From Tilletiopsis washingtonensis (Eukaryota; Basidiomycota; Exobasidiomycetes; Entylomatales), in the NCBI RefSeq assembly GCF_003144115.1, contig NW_020312017.1, positions 302,845-366,844 on the forward strand: DNA of 64,000 bases, given 5' to 3'. Under the pieces are notes generated by a model that saw only the letters and a list, made by a program, of their open reading frames with translations, had not been told where the DNA came from and searched no databases. Shown here one piece after another: positions 44,236 through 54,306 of this stretch (positions within the stretch are counted from its first letter, which is position 1; every line of letters starts with the position of its first letter). The translations under genes and the position numbers were made by a program.

Positions 44236-45409
44236 CTAGTAGCCAGCCGCTGCGGGCGCCGTGTCGCCCTCGCGTCTCAGGCTCAGCAGGATCTCCTTAT
44301 ACCGCGTCAGGTCGCTGGCGCCCGGTCCGCCGCGCGCCGTCGTCTTGCTCTGCGAGTTCTGCAGGTCCACGAGCTTCGTGACGCGCGCCCACGTCGTGCC
44401 TTCGGCCAGCTCGGCCTGCCGAGAGGCGTGGAACTTGGCCTCTGCCTCCCTGATGAGTAGATGCAGAGTCAGCCACGAGCGTGAGCAGGGAGAGCCAGCT
44501 GCGGAGCTGACACGCGCGCAATGGCGGTAGCAGCCGCCGATAGCAGAAGCGAGCAGCCCTCTTGACGCACGTCTCCCCGCTCCGTGATGCTCGCTCGCTC
44601 CCGCAACTCACTTGTTGGCCGCGATGTTCTTCTCCTTCTTCTGGTTGTACTCGGCGTAGAATTGGTCAATGTCGCGCTCGGCCTTGGAGACCGTCTCTGC
44701 CTTCTTGCGCTCCGCCTCTGCGTCGCGCCGCGCAATGTCGTCGGCCTGGCGCGCGCGCCATTCCCTGGGGGTGGGCAGAGGCAGCCATGAGCCAGGAGGC
44801 ATGGGGCTGGAACAGAGGGGACAAGACACTCACCGCACGGCCTCGGGCTCCTCGCCGCTCTCGGTGGCGTACGGGTCCGCGGCGATGCCGTACGAGGCAG
44901 ACGGCGCCGGGCGCGAGATGTTCGAGGCGATCGGCGGTGCCATGTGGCCGTTCTGCGGATGGGTCGCACACAGGTCAGTCTCGCCACGGCTACAGCGCCC
45001 GAGCACAACAACGCACCGTCTGCTGCGGCACCGGCTCCGGCTCAGGCTCGGCGAGGTCGGGGAAGTTCTGCTCGAACTGGTCCCGCTCGTCGAGCTGCTG
45101 CGGGGGCGGCGCGCTTCCACTGGGCGCACCGCCGCCGCCGCCCATCAGATCGTCGTCGTCGCCAAAGCTGCCAAAGTCGGGCGCGGGCGCCGCGGCAGGC
45201 GCCGCAGAGGCAGGCGCCGAGTCGTCGCCGTCGAGCGCCGGGAAGGCGGATGCGCCGCTGCTGAAGTCCTTGTCGCCGCCCGACGCGGCGCCCGCCGCGC
45301 CGAAGAGCTCGGCGTCGCCCGAGAGCGCGCCGGCGGCGGCCCGCTCGCGCGCCAGGAAGTCGGCAGTCGGGTCGGACTCGGGCGCGGAGGAGCCAAAGTC
45401 GAAGGACAT
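44236..45409 (-). CDS. CLC1: Clathrin light chain
   Basis: Binds the clathrin heavy-chain hub and regulates coat assembly in endocytosis and Golgi sorting. Exons 45409-45017, 44952-44834, 44764-44612 and 44449-44236 give 292 residues. The N-terminal half is acidic and low-complexity ([20 protein letters not shown], then [17 protein letters not shown]). The [10 protein letters not shown] stretch resembles the conserved regulatory motif. The centre, [20 protein letters not shown] to [18 protein letters not shown], is the heavy-chain-binding helix typical of the family. The C-terminus has [17 protein letters not shown] and [16 protein letters not shown], matching the conserved end of fungal light chains. 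No defects. Confidence 0.94.
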
Positions 45410-45912
45410 GATGTGCGTGTGTGGTGAGGGTGTGGGTGTGGAGATGGCCGAGAGGTTGGACAGCTCACGGCAAGCCACGCCGCGATGTGATGTTGCCCGT
45501 GCGCTCGAGGCGTGCCTGGCGCTGGCTGTGGGCTGGCTTGGGCCGCCAGCGCTGGCGCGGGCGCGTGTGCGACGGCGGCACAGCAGCCAACGCGCCGCGA
45601 AATTGTGCTCGTTCAAGCCGCACCGCCTCAGAGCAGCTGCAGCTCAAGAGCCCCACTCCCAGGCAGCTGGTTCAATGTGCACGCGGGCACGTTGCTTTTG
45701 GCATGAATCATCCCGTGCGTACAGGGCGACAGTGTGTGTGTGTGTGTGGGTCACGGCAGAGTGTGTGGTGAGAGTGAGAGGGATGCTATGGTAACAGCGG
45801 CGCTTGTGCGGCAACGGGCGCGCCGCAGAGCCCGACGACGGACTGCCACGAGGGGAGAGGCGAAGGACAGGGAAGGAACTCGGTTCATTGCGAAGGGGGG
45901 TGTGCGCAACGC
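45410..45912. other. Intergenic region
   Basis: 503 bp between the clathrin light chain start and the S11 stop (both minus strand). It holds a TG dinucleotide run at about 45732-45748. No gene seen. Confidence 0.55.
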
Positions 45913-46533
45913 TTAGAACTTGGAGAACTTCTTGGCCGCCTTGACGAGCGCACGGTTCTTGTTGACCTTGAGCACGTTGAAGCGCACCGTCTTGCTCAGC
46001 GGGCGGCACTGGCCCACAATGACGTCGTCGCCCACATCCACACGGAAGCACGGCGAGCAGTGCACGCTCGTGTTGGTGTGGCGCCGCTCGTAGCGGTTGT
46101 ACTTGGGCACAAAGTGCAGGTACTCGCGGCGGATGACAATCGTGCGCGTCATCTTCGTCGAGACGACCTTGCCCGAGAGGATGCGGCCGCGGATCGACAC
46201 GAGGCCGGTCCACGGGCACTTCTTGTCTGCGCGCCGGACACCGTGTCAGCGCGCCGTACTTGCCTATAGGCTGACCCTCTCTCGCCGCCAAGCCCAGCCT
46301 GCGCCTCCACCGACACGCCACTCTCCCCGCACTTGACCCCATCTCGCCCTCTGCCCCTCGCGCTGCTCACCAATGTAGTCGCCGTCAATCGCACCGCGCG
46401 GCGTCTTGAAGCCAAGGCCGACGTCCTTGTACCAGCGGCGGTCGCGCGTCACCGTGCGGCTCGCCTTGCTGTTGAGGAACAGCTTCTGGCGCTGGAAGGC
46501 GCGCTCGCTCTGCACCACAAGCTCAGTCGACAT
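45913..46533 (-). CDS. RPS11: 40S ribosomal protein S11 (uS17)
   Basis: Cytosolic small-subunit protein near the 5' domain of 18S rRNA. Exons 46533-46371 and 46226-45913 give 158 residues, the usual length. Motifs: [15 protein letters not shown] at the N-terminus, [20 protein letters not shown] before the intron, [20 protein letters not shown] after it, then [20 protein letters not shown], and [20 protein letters not shown] of the S17 fold. The 144-base intron is in phase 1. A CTCTGCAG acceptor-like site lies just upstream of the ATG (about 46545-46555), so a further intron in the 5' untranslated leader is possible. Head-to-head with S12. Confidence 0.97.
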
Positions 46534-47414
46534 GCTGGGTGGTAGGTTTCTGCAGAGGAGAGAACGCGATCAGCATGGCTGCTGCGCGGGAGCTGGCTGG
46601 GGTCCTGTCGTCGCTCCTGGCACTTCGCTAGGCGCCGCACGCCATGCCACCACCATCTGCCACCGCCAACATGCCTTCCATCCGGCATGCCCGTCCCAGC
46701 GTCGTGCGGCGACATGCATCACCCCACGAGCAGCCAGCCCTTCTCGTCGCGCGCTCGGCACCTGCCTGCTCTCGTGCGTCTCTCGACGACGCCTGCGGCT
46801 GCGGCATGGTGCTGCACTGCCCGGAATGGGGGCGCATGCGTGCAGCAGACGGACGGCGCGAGCGAGCGACGCCTGGCCATGCAGCGCTGTCGCAGGCCCA
46901 CGCTGGGCGCACCGAGGCATGGCGGCACCCGGCTGCAGGGCCGGGCATGGTGCATGCCGACGATGGATGCGCAGATGGCGCGACGAGGAGGTGCGATGCA
47001 GCGGTGCAGCGATGCGAGGTGCACACTTACTCTTGAGGGGGAGGGGGGAAGCTGGGGTGATGGCGGAAGGGGCGGCGGCCGCCCGCGCCTGTAGGGCAGC
47101 GGCGCGGCTCGTCCAGCGCTGGCTGCAGCAAATCACGTAAGCGTCCTTCTTGCGCGCCGGGAGGGGCCGCGCGTGCGACTCCCGCGCGCGCCGAGCCGCA
47201 GCATGGCGCTGCTGTGACTGCGCCAGCACCACTCGTGGTGCGCAGCGCCGCCGCCCGTCCGCCACGGACCGGAGCCGCGAAGATGCTGTGCCTTGGCCTC
47301 AGCACCGGCCAGCGCTGCTTCCCACCCCAACCCATCCCCTGCTGAGCGATCACCCACCTGATCGTCGAAGAAGCCACTCCCCACCTCTTCCACTCTTCAC
47401 ACACACTCTTCGCC
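46534..47414. promoter_or_regulatory. Shared upstream region of S11 and S12
   Basis: 881 bp between the two divergent ribosomal protein genes. It has many short GCATGC/GGCATG-type words around 46650-46960 and a G-rich block at 47035-47065. Both flanks may hold 5' untranslated introns. Open frames on both strands are shadow frames. No known ribosomal-protein box could be identified with confidence. Confidence 0.5.
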
Positions 47415-47914
47415 ATGTCGGACATCGAGGAGACGCCCATCGACGTCGCCGTCGAGGAGGTCGAGGCCGAGGCTCCGGCCGCCGCCAAGGGCTCCATGAG
47501 CATCGAGGACGCCCTGCAGGAGGTGCGTCGCTGCGATGCGCTCATTGAATGTGCTGCATAGGCTCACACGCACTCCAGGTCCTCAAGAAGGCCCTCATCC
47601 ACGACGGCCTGGCCCGCGGCCTGCGCGAGTGCGCCAAGGCCCTCGACCGGCGCCAGGCGCACCTCTGCGTGCTCGTCGAGACGTGCACCGAGGCCGAGTA
47701 CATCAAGCTCATCGAGGCGCTCTGCACCGAGCACAAGATCGACCTGCTCAAGGTCTCGGACCCCAAGACGCTCGGCACGTGGGCCGGCCTGTGCAAGATC
47801 GACCGCGAGGGCAACCCGCGCAAGGTCGTCGGCTGCTCGTGCGTCGTCGTGCGCGACTACGGAGAGGAGAGCGAGGGCCTCAACGTCCTCCTCTCGCACT
47901 TCAAGAGCCGCTAA
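47415..47914 (+). CDS. RPS12: 40S ribosomal protein S12 (eS12)
   Basis: Small-subunit protein of the beak region. Exons 47415-47522 and 47579-47914 give 147 residues. The N-terminus is acidic ([20 protein letters not shown]). The L7Ae-like fold is clear: [20 protein letters not shown], then [54 protein letters not shown] and [20 protein letters not shown]. Splicing between the Glu codon and VLKKAL is in phase 0 (56-base intron). No defects. Confidence 0.97.
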
Positions 47915-49046
47915 AGTGGGGGCACTGGCTTGGGAGGAGGCGTCTCGTCATCTCACGTGAGTGTCCGAGCAAGACCAGGTGGGCAGGGTTGGGCGGGGCG
48001 CACTTCGGTGATGACACATGGACTCCCTCAACGGAGCGGAGTCGAGAAGCTCTAGCACTGAGGATACTCATCCATCCGGAATCATTATTACTCGTCTGAG
48101 AATCATCGTGCTCTCGTCGCTGCGGCGCAGACGGCGCGCGTCGCAGCGGCTGGTGCAGGAGGGAGGGAGTCCGAGGTTCTCGTCGATGTCGCAGGAGCAA
48201 TGCTGACACCGTCATCGCTCTTCTAGTCATGTCACAACTCGCCTGCGCTCTTGACTGAGCGTGGAGCGTTGCTGCCCACCGCCGACCGGCACCTGATGCG
48301 GTTCATGCCCGGACACTCAACCTCAAAATAATGTCATCATTTGCTGCATCACCCGCTTGCGCCTGCGCGTGGAGCACTACAGATCGAGAAGCTGGAGGAA
48401 TTGAGCGGGCCCAAGCTGGTAAAAGAGGAGGAAGGGAGATGGCGGAGATCGGTTCTGAAGAGGGTGCCGCGGCGCTCGTGCAGGCGCCGTCCTTGGGCAG
48501 CCAGGGCTTGAAGGGCGTGTCGAAATATCTTCACGCTCGCGTCCACGATGGGGAAATCGCACGATGAGAGCTCCCCCGTCGCCAGCCGGCAGTCATCGCC
48601 GTGCCGTCGTTGCTGAAACCTCGATGTTGGAGAAAGAGCGATGGCGAAAGGAGCTGCTCAGAGTGCACGAGGTTGGACGAGCAGCAGGAGCGCTCTTCCT
48701 CTCGATGCGAGCCTCCCACAGAGCATTCGATTCAGACACACGGCGAGGAGGAATAGTGATGCGTCTCCTCTCGGCTCTGCAGCCCTGCGCAGCAGCCGCC
48801 TACTCTGTCCTGAGCTGCATTCCGCTGCGCCTGCGCTAAGGCATGAGACTAGCGACGAGTTGCGATTGACCACAGCTTTCAGTCTTCGAGTACACTGGGA
48901 AGAGGAAAGGGGCAAAAAGAGTCTGATGAGTGAGGAAAGAGAGAGAGATGCGAGACGAAAAGTTGCATTCGGGTTGTACGGCGCTCGCTGAATAGCAGAC
49001 AAGGAAGGAAAAGGCGAGAGGTTGGAGCGAGGCAAGCAAACAACGC
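47915..49046. other. Unexplained 1.1-kb convergent region
   Basis: Lies between the stops of S12 (+) and VTC1 (-) and is far longer than needed for two 3' untranslated regions. It contains locally AT-richer patches (48070-48110, 48320-48350). Several short minus-strand frames have a fairly natural composition, for example APQRREHDDSQTSNNDSGWM near 48055-48120 and TPFKPWLPKDGACTSAAAPS near 48465-48525. I could not link them with GT-AG introns and a start. It may be a diverged small gene or a non-coding RNA. Confidence 0.35.
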
Positions 49047-50534
49047 CTAGTCGTCCCGGTAGCGCAGGACGAAGTTGACAATGACGGCGATCATGAGGAG
49101 CACGGAGAGCATCGTCGGGCCTGTCGAAGCGCAAAGTCGCAGTGACACAGCAGTCAGCGTCGCAGATCGGCACTTTGCTGCCAGGCCCGCGGCGGGAGAA
49201 GAGGGGGCGAAAAAAGGGGAGGAGGCAGAGACTCACCAAGACGGTCATCGTAAGGGCCCGTGCCGCGGTTGCGGATCGCAGACGCACGCCAGTGGTACGT
49301 GACGAGCGCGTACACCATGATGGCCATGGCTGTTTGGAAGAGAGAGCAGCCGTCAGCAACTGCGCTTTCGGGTCTGTCTGCATAGCGCAGCAAAAGGAGG
49401 GTGCAACAGCTGGGAACGCAGCTGGGCGCGGCTTTGGGCGCAAGCAGATCGAAGGCTCAAAGGTGCTGCTGCATGCTGCTGCAGCGCATGCAAGAGAACC
49501 AGCGAGGAGCGCCCTCGCCTATGCTTCTCCTCTCCGTTTCCTGCTCTGCTCACGCCCCCTGACGGCTAAGCTCTGCAGGGCGTTCAAGGCTTTGCAGAAC
49601 TTGCCCTCGTGCAAAGACAAACCACGCTGCCCCGCGCCCAGAGGCGAACGTCACGTTTCCAGCAGCGCAGCCTTCAAGTGTGCGGGGGAGCGTGGCCTGC
49701 CCAGGGCACTGCGCACTATGACGAGTGTGCGCGGACGGGCGCGACAGATGCCGCACACATCACGACTGAGGGCTGCCTGGCCGGCTGAGGCAACTGGAGG
49801 CCGCTCGGGCCGGTGCCCCACTCCTCTCTGCAAGTGCCCTCTCTCAAGTCACAAGCCCGCGCCGCCCAGCATACACTCTGGCCTCAGTAGCGCCGCAAGC
49901 CAGCCTCCTCCAGTGCACACTGTGTCCTGTCGCCTTCTCCTCTTGTCCTCATCCGCTTCCTTCCCCCGCAGCCTCGCCCCTGCCGCGCACTCACCGACAA
50001 ACGAGAACATGGCCGCGCTGATGCGGCCCACCTGGTCGCCGAAGTTGAGCAGGCCCGCGGCGAGCGCCGAGAGCGTCACGGTGAAGTTGAGCCATGAGAG
50101 GACTGTGTCGGGCGAGCAACGCAGGTCAGTTTGCGGAAGCGAACGGGATGCAGCGGAGATGGGACGAGGCACGACGCACAGGTACGCTCGTTGGCGAAGA
50201 AGACCTGAGCGGAGGAGAGCGCGTGAGTGAGAGGCAACAGACGACGATGCGAGAAACACAGCTACGCCGAGGCGCATAGCTGGAAAGACAGCTAAGTCTG
50301 CATAGCCAGAGCGAGCGTCGGCACTTTGCGGCCAGGCAGCGCATGCCGCGCCCATGCTTACTCTGCTCGCCGTGCCTAGGCCGGTCCACGTAGCGCCCAC
50401 CCCTTCACCTCGCTACTCTATCACCCAGCTACAACTGCGCTCGCGGATGAGGCGCAACACACCTTGGGCTCGACGCGCACGGGCAGCGCAATGCGCTTGC
50501 CGGCCGTGCGCTGCAGGAGGGGCTGAGTGGACAT
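49047..50534 (-). CDS. VTC1: Vacuolar transporter chaperone subunit VTC1
   Basis: Small three-helix membrane subunit of the VTC complex, which makes inorganic polyphosphate and moves it into the vacuole. Exons 50534-50463, 50204-50180, 50102-49995, 49329-49237 and 49120-49047 give 123 residues (yeast 129). The sequence follows the family throughout: [96 protein letters not shown], ending NFVLRYRDD. One exon is only 25 bases and carries VFFANERT. The third intron is 665 bp, far longer than most introns here. Conserved basic residues of the pore region (R in HWR, R in DDR) are present. Confidence 0.96.
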
Positions 50535-51550
50535 CTTGTGTGTATGCGCGCGCTTTGGACGAGCAGGAGGGCGGCCGCGATGAGGTGGAGAGGAGAGAGC
50601 GAGAGCGAGACACAGACGGACGAGACGAGGTGCGGAAGAAGGATGCGAGTGGCTTTGCGAGGAGAAGCAGAGGTCGAGCCGGTGCCTGAGATTGCACCCA
50701 GCCAAGCGGCTCGTGGACTACACACCGCACGAGAGCGAGAGCACCTCGGCGGCACGTCCGTTGGCGCCGCCTCCGCCGCACGCCGCACGCGGCGCTGCGC
50801 CCACAGCGACACCGACGGCCTGCCTGCGCGCCGCACGCTCCGCCCACGCCGCGCTAAATCTGGCGCAGCGGTGCGGGCGGCACCGAGGCGCGAGATCTGC
50901 GAGACGACGAGCCAGCACACGCCTGCTTCTCCAGCCGCTTCCGACGTGCGAAGAGGCAGCCTTGGCTCTTCGAGCAACTGCAAAGCACCGCTCTTCACGC
51001 CCTGGAACACTTTGGGAGCGTGGCTTGCGCAGAGACCGAACCGCAGCACCCAGCAGCATGCGGCTGCTGGCTGCCGGCGCCGTAGAAGCCGGCAGCGGGG
51101 CGCGCGGCGAGTGTCCCGGAGAGCGCTGGGAACGTGCGCACGACTGGCGGAGCTTGAAACCCGACTTCTCGAGCCTCGAGAGCGTCGAGCGAGAGCGTCG
51201 AGCGAGAGCGTCGAGCTTCGGATCAAGACGACGTCGGAAGCTCGAGGGCTTCGCTCGAGGATCACCTCATACCGAGCCGTGCAAGCTTCCTTCTGCTTCA
51301 CTCCCTCCAGCAAGCAGAGCCAGCGTCGCTCCTGCCATGCGCTCGCGAGCGAGACGCGACGCTCGACGGCGAGCGTCGAGCGTCGAGGCGAGGCAATTGC
51401 AAATTCGCACACGTCGGCAATGTCGCGCGGGGGCTGCGACGAGCGTGCTCTCGGCGCATTTTGCTGCGGAGAGACATAGCATGGCGTTCTCGGAAGAAGG
51501 GAGGAGTACAAGACAGAGAACAAGAGACAGCGTGGGCAAGTCATGCCTGC
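50535..51550. other. Intergenic region with small repeats
   Basis: 1016 bp between the VTC1 start and the metacaspase stop (both minus strand). It holds a 13-bp tandem repeat at 51181-51216 and a hairpin at 51357-51378 built from related GAGCGTCG words. Open frames here look non-coding. Confidence 0.5.
51181..51216 (+). repeat. 13-bp tandem repeat (AGCGTCGAGCGAG)
   Basis: Two exact copies and a 10-base partial third copy. Related GAGCGTCG words recur at 51357-51378 as a perfect inverted repeat (arms CGACGCTC and GAGCGTCG, 6-base loop). Confidence 0.85.
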
Positions 51551-53666
51551 TCAGATGACGAAGAGCAGGTTGAGATCCATGGGGTGCGACGACGAGAGCT
51601 GCGCTGGGGGATGTCGCGAGAGGGGCGTCAGTCAGGTGTAGCAGCAGGGCGGGTGACCGAAGGCCGAAGGCACGCACGCTTCTGGCTGTACTTCTCCACG
51701 AGGACGTCTCGGGTGCTGCGAAGGGTGAGGCGTGAGCATCGACAGGCGGCGTCTAGGGCGACGCGGGGCTTACGCGTTGAGGAGCCTGAGGGCGAAAGCG
51801 GCAAGGTCAGCCTTGGCTTCCTCCACGGCGCGCACGAGAGCCAACCACTCACTGCAAGTACGAGAGCTGCGGGTACTCGTTCATCACCTTGACGAACGCA
51901 TAGGACATGGCGCCCGTCGCCTTGCCCGCAATCGTGGCGTCTGCCGACGTCTGCGAGTCTTTGGAGCCGGAGAGCATCACCTGGGTGTGTCCATCGCCTG
52001 CATCAGCGTGTTGCCACATTTCACGATTGGCACAGCCGCTCGCTCGCGCGCGCGGGGGCTACTCACGACGTCGGCGCCGCTGGAGCGCGTCTCCTTCGTC
52101 ACTTGCTCTGCACCGCTCGAGCCCGTGGCTTCCTTGAAGGTGCTCATCAGACCCTTGATCATGCCGCCGACATCGCCGCGCGCGTACGACATGCCGGCGC
52201 CCATCAGACCCTTGCCGAGGCCTGCCACAACGTCTGCGCAGCGAGTGTCAGCAAGCGAAGATGAGGCAAGCAAGACGGGACGTACTCGGCTCCTTGATGT
52301 TGCCCGACGTCGTGTAGACGTACGGCAGGTCGAGCGCCGTGCTGCGGGCGGGGTCAGCGGGCTACACGTGGGAGCACAGTATGAGAGAAGTTTACCCAGA
52401 GTGGCAGGAGCTGGCGCAGGCGAAGGCAATGTCAGCGTCAGCATCACACCTTGGAGAGCCACGCGGGCCAGCGCCCTCGACTCACTCGAACAGCGCAGTA
52501 AGACGGCAGCCGAGCGGCAGGGGGCGCACCATGATGGCGTGCAGTTCCTTCGCGGGACACACACGCAAGTCAGCAGCAGCGCAAGCCTTTTGGCGGGGAT
52601 GTGGCATGCACGCGGACTACTCACATCGTCCTCCATCTGTCCTGCCCGCTCATAGTCCAGCGGCAGCACCGTCTCGTTCATGCCGTCGGCCTCGTCGCCC
52701 TGCGATGCCTTGGCCTGGCCACCGTGGCCCTGCCCAATGCCGGACGATCAGCTCACTGCTTCAGCTCTGTGGCGTGCCGAGGGTGGACGCACCGAGTAGT
52801 GGAAGAAGAGCGCATCGCCAGCCGAGGCGCCGCGCACGAGCCAGTTCATCGCCGCCGTCTAGACACGCCCTGTCAGCTCAAGCGAAGCGCGGTCAGCATC
52901 TCTAGGCCCGGACTGACCATGTTCTGGCGTGTCGGGATCGACCGCGGGTCGCGCGACTGGTCCGTGAGCACCACCATGTCTTCCGCCTTGTATCCTCGCC
53001 CTGCGAGACACACACGCGGGGGGGGCGTCAGCCCAGCAGCTCGGGCCAAGCGAAGGCGGAGCTGTGGAGAGTGCAGAGAGAGGGGCAAGAGAGAGAACGC
53101 ACGCATGATGAACTGCTTCATGTTCTCGACGTCGTTCCAGCAGCCACGCAGCTCGGCGCGCGTGCCGGCGTAGTTGATGCCGATGAGCAGCGCCTTGCGC
53201 TTGCCGTTCATCGACGAGTACTGGAAGCGCTGGTCTGCGCGTGCCAAGCGCGCGGCGCACGATCAGCTCCGCGCAAGGAGGCAGGGTGACGTGCCTGATG
53301 CCAGTACTCACTGCCGTTCTGCTGCACGCCCTGCGGCACGTTGAAGTTGGTCTGCATGTGCTGGTAGCCCTGCGGCACCTGCTGGCGGCCCTGCTGCTGG
53401 CCGTAGTGCTGCGGCGCGCCGTACTGGCCCTGCGGCGGCGGCGGGTGCGGCGGCGCGCCGTAGCCGCCGCCATAGCCGCCCTGCATCTGCTGCGGCGGCG
53501 GCGGGCCAGGCTGCGGGTAGCCGCCGTAGCCGGGTTGAGGGTAGCCCTGCGGAGGAGGAGCGTAGCCTTGCGGCGGACCGTAGCCGCCGGGCTGGGGAAA
53601 GCCCTGAGGCGCACCGTACTGGCCGCCGCCGCCATGCGAGCCGTGGCCCTGTCCGGGATACGCCAT
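51551..53666 (-). CDS. MCA1: Metacaspase (type I)
   Basis: Calcium-dependent, Arg/Lys-specific cysteine peptidase involved in protein quality control and cell death. Thirteen exons: 53666-53312, 53234-53103, 53000-52918, 52858-52793, 52729-52625, 52547-52486, 52410-52396, 52341-52286, 52233-52067, 51980-51853, 51785-51774, 51715-51678 and 51603-51551; 423 residues. The N-terminal prodomain (about 115 residues) is Gly/Pro/Gln/Tyr-rich, as in fungal type I enzymes. The p20 domain begins KRKALLIGINYAGTRAELRG. The catalytic His lies in HYSGHG, split between two exons. The catalytic Cys lies in DSCHSG, almost wholly on a 15-base exon. A second micro-exon has 12 bases. The C-terminus ends SHPMDLNLLFVI, typical of the p10 part. 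Every junction is in phase, so the enzyme looks intact. Confidence 0.95.
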
Positions 53667-54306
53667 GGGGTGCCAGGCGTGAGGTTGCGAGATTGATGGA
53701 GAGTGTGCGGCGCGCGAGGGGCTGCCGGTTGAGGGTATGGGAGATGAGAGGAAGGAGGCTGTGTCAGGCGCGGCGCCGCGCACGGGCGGCGAACGGCTCG
53801 AGCGGCGCGCGCCGTGTGGAGCTCAGCAGCAGGCGTGCCGAGGCGGCCGCTGGGGCCGGGGCGCGCACGTGAGGCGAGCCTCGACGCTCAGGGGCCGCCG
53901 CGCCGCGAGTTTGCCCCCTGACAGCCGCTGCCACCTTGAGGAGCACTCAGCTGCGCCCAGCAGCAGAGAGAGAGCTCGATCAAGCCACACAAATGCTTCA
54001 GCCCGCGCCTCCATTTGCTGGTGGCGCGCCCGCCATGAGCACGCCATTGCAGGCAGAGAGAGATCGAGCGGAGGTTCGTGCAGCTCGCCGCACGGCAAGC
54101 ATGCTCTGTCGGGCGTCAGATGAGCGACGCAAGGGGCGCAATTGTGAGGGCAGCAAGAGGTATAAGAGGAGAGAGAGAGAGATCAGAGGCGAGTGTACGA
54201 GAAGGGTACACCTGCCTGCAACCCACGCCGCACTCCCTACCGTCAGCCCGTCCTCACGCGAAGCGCGCCACAAGCCTCTCTCGCCGCGGCCTCTCCCACG
54301 CCGAGC
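53667..54306. promoter_or_regulatory. Divergent promoter of metacaspase and sulfite oxidase
   Basis: 640 bp between the two start codons. A TATA-like box points toward the sulfite oxidase gene. The metacaspase frame is open a further 39 codons upstream of its ATG but has no earlier ATG there. Confidence 0.55.
54159..54168 (+). promoter_or_regulatory. TATA-like box
   Basis: GGTATAAGAG, identical to the box at 2680-2689, lies about 140 bp upstream of the ATG at 54307 and is followed by a purine-rich GA run. Confidence 0.45.
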
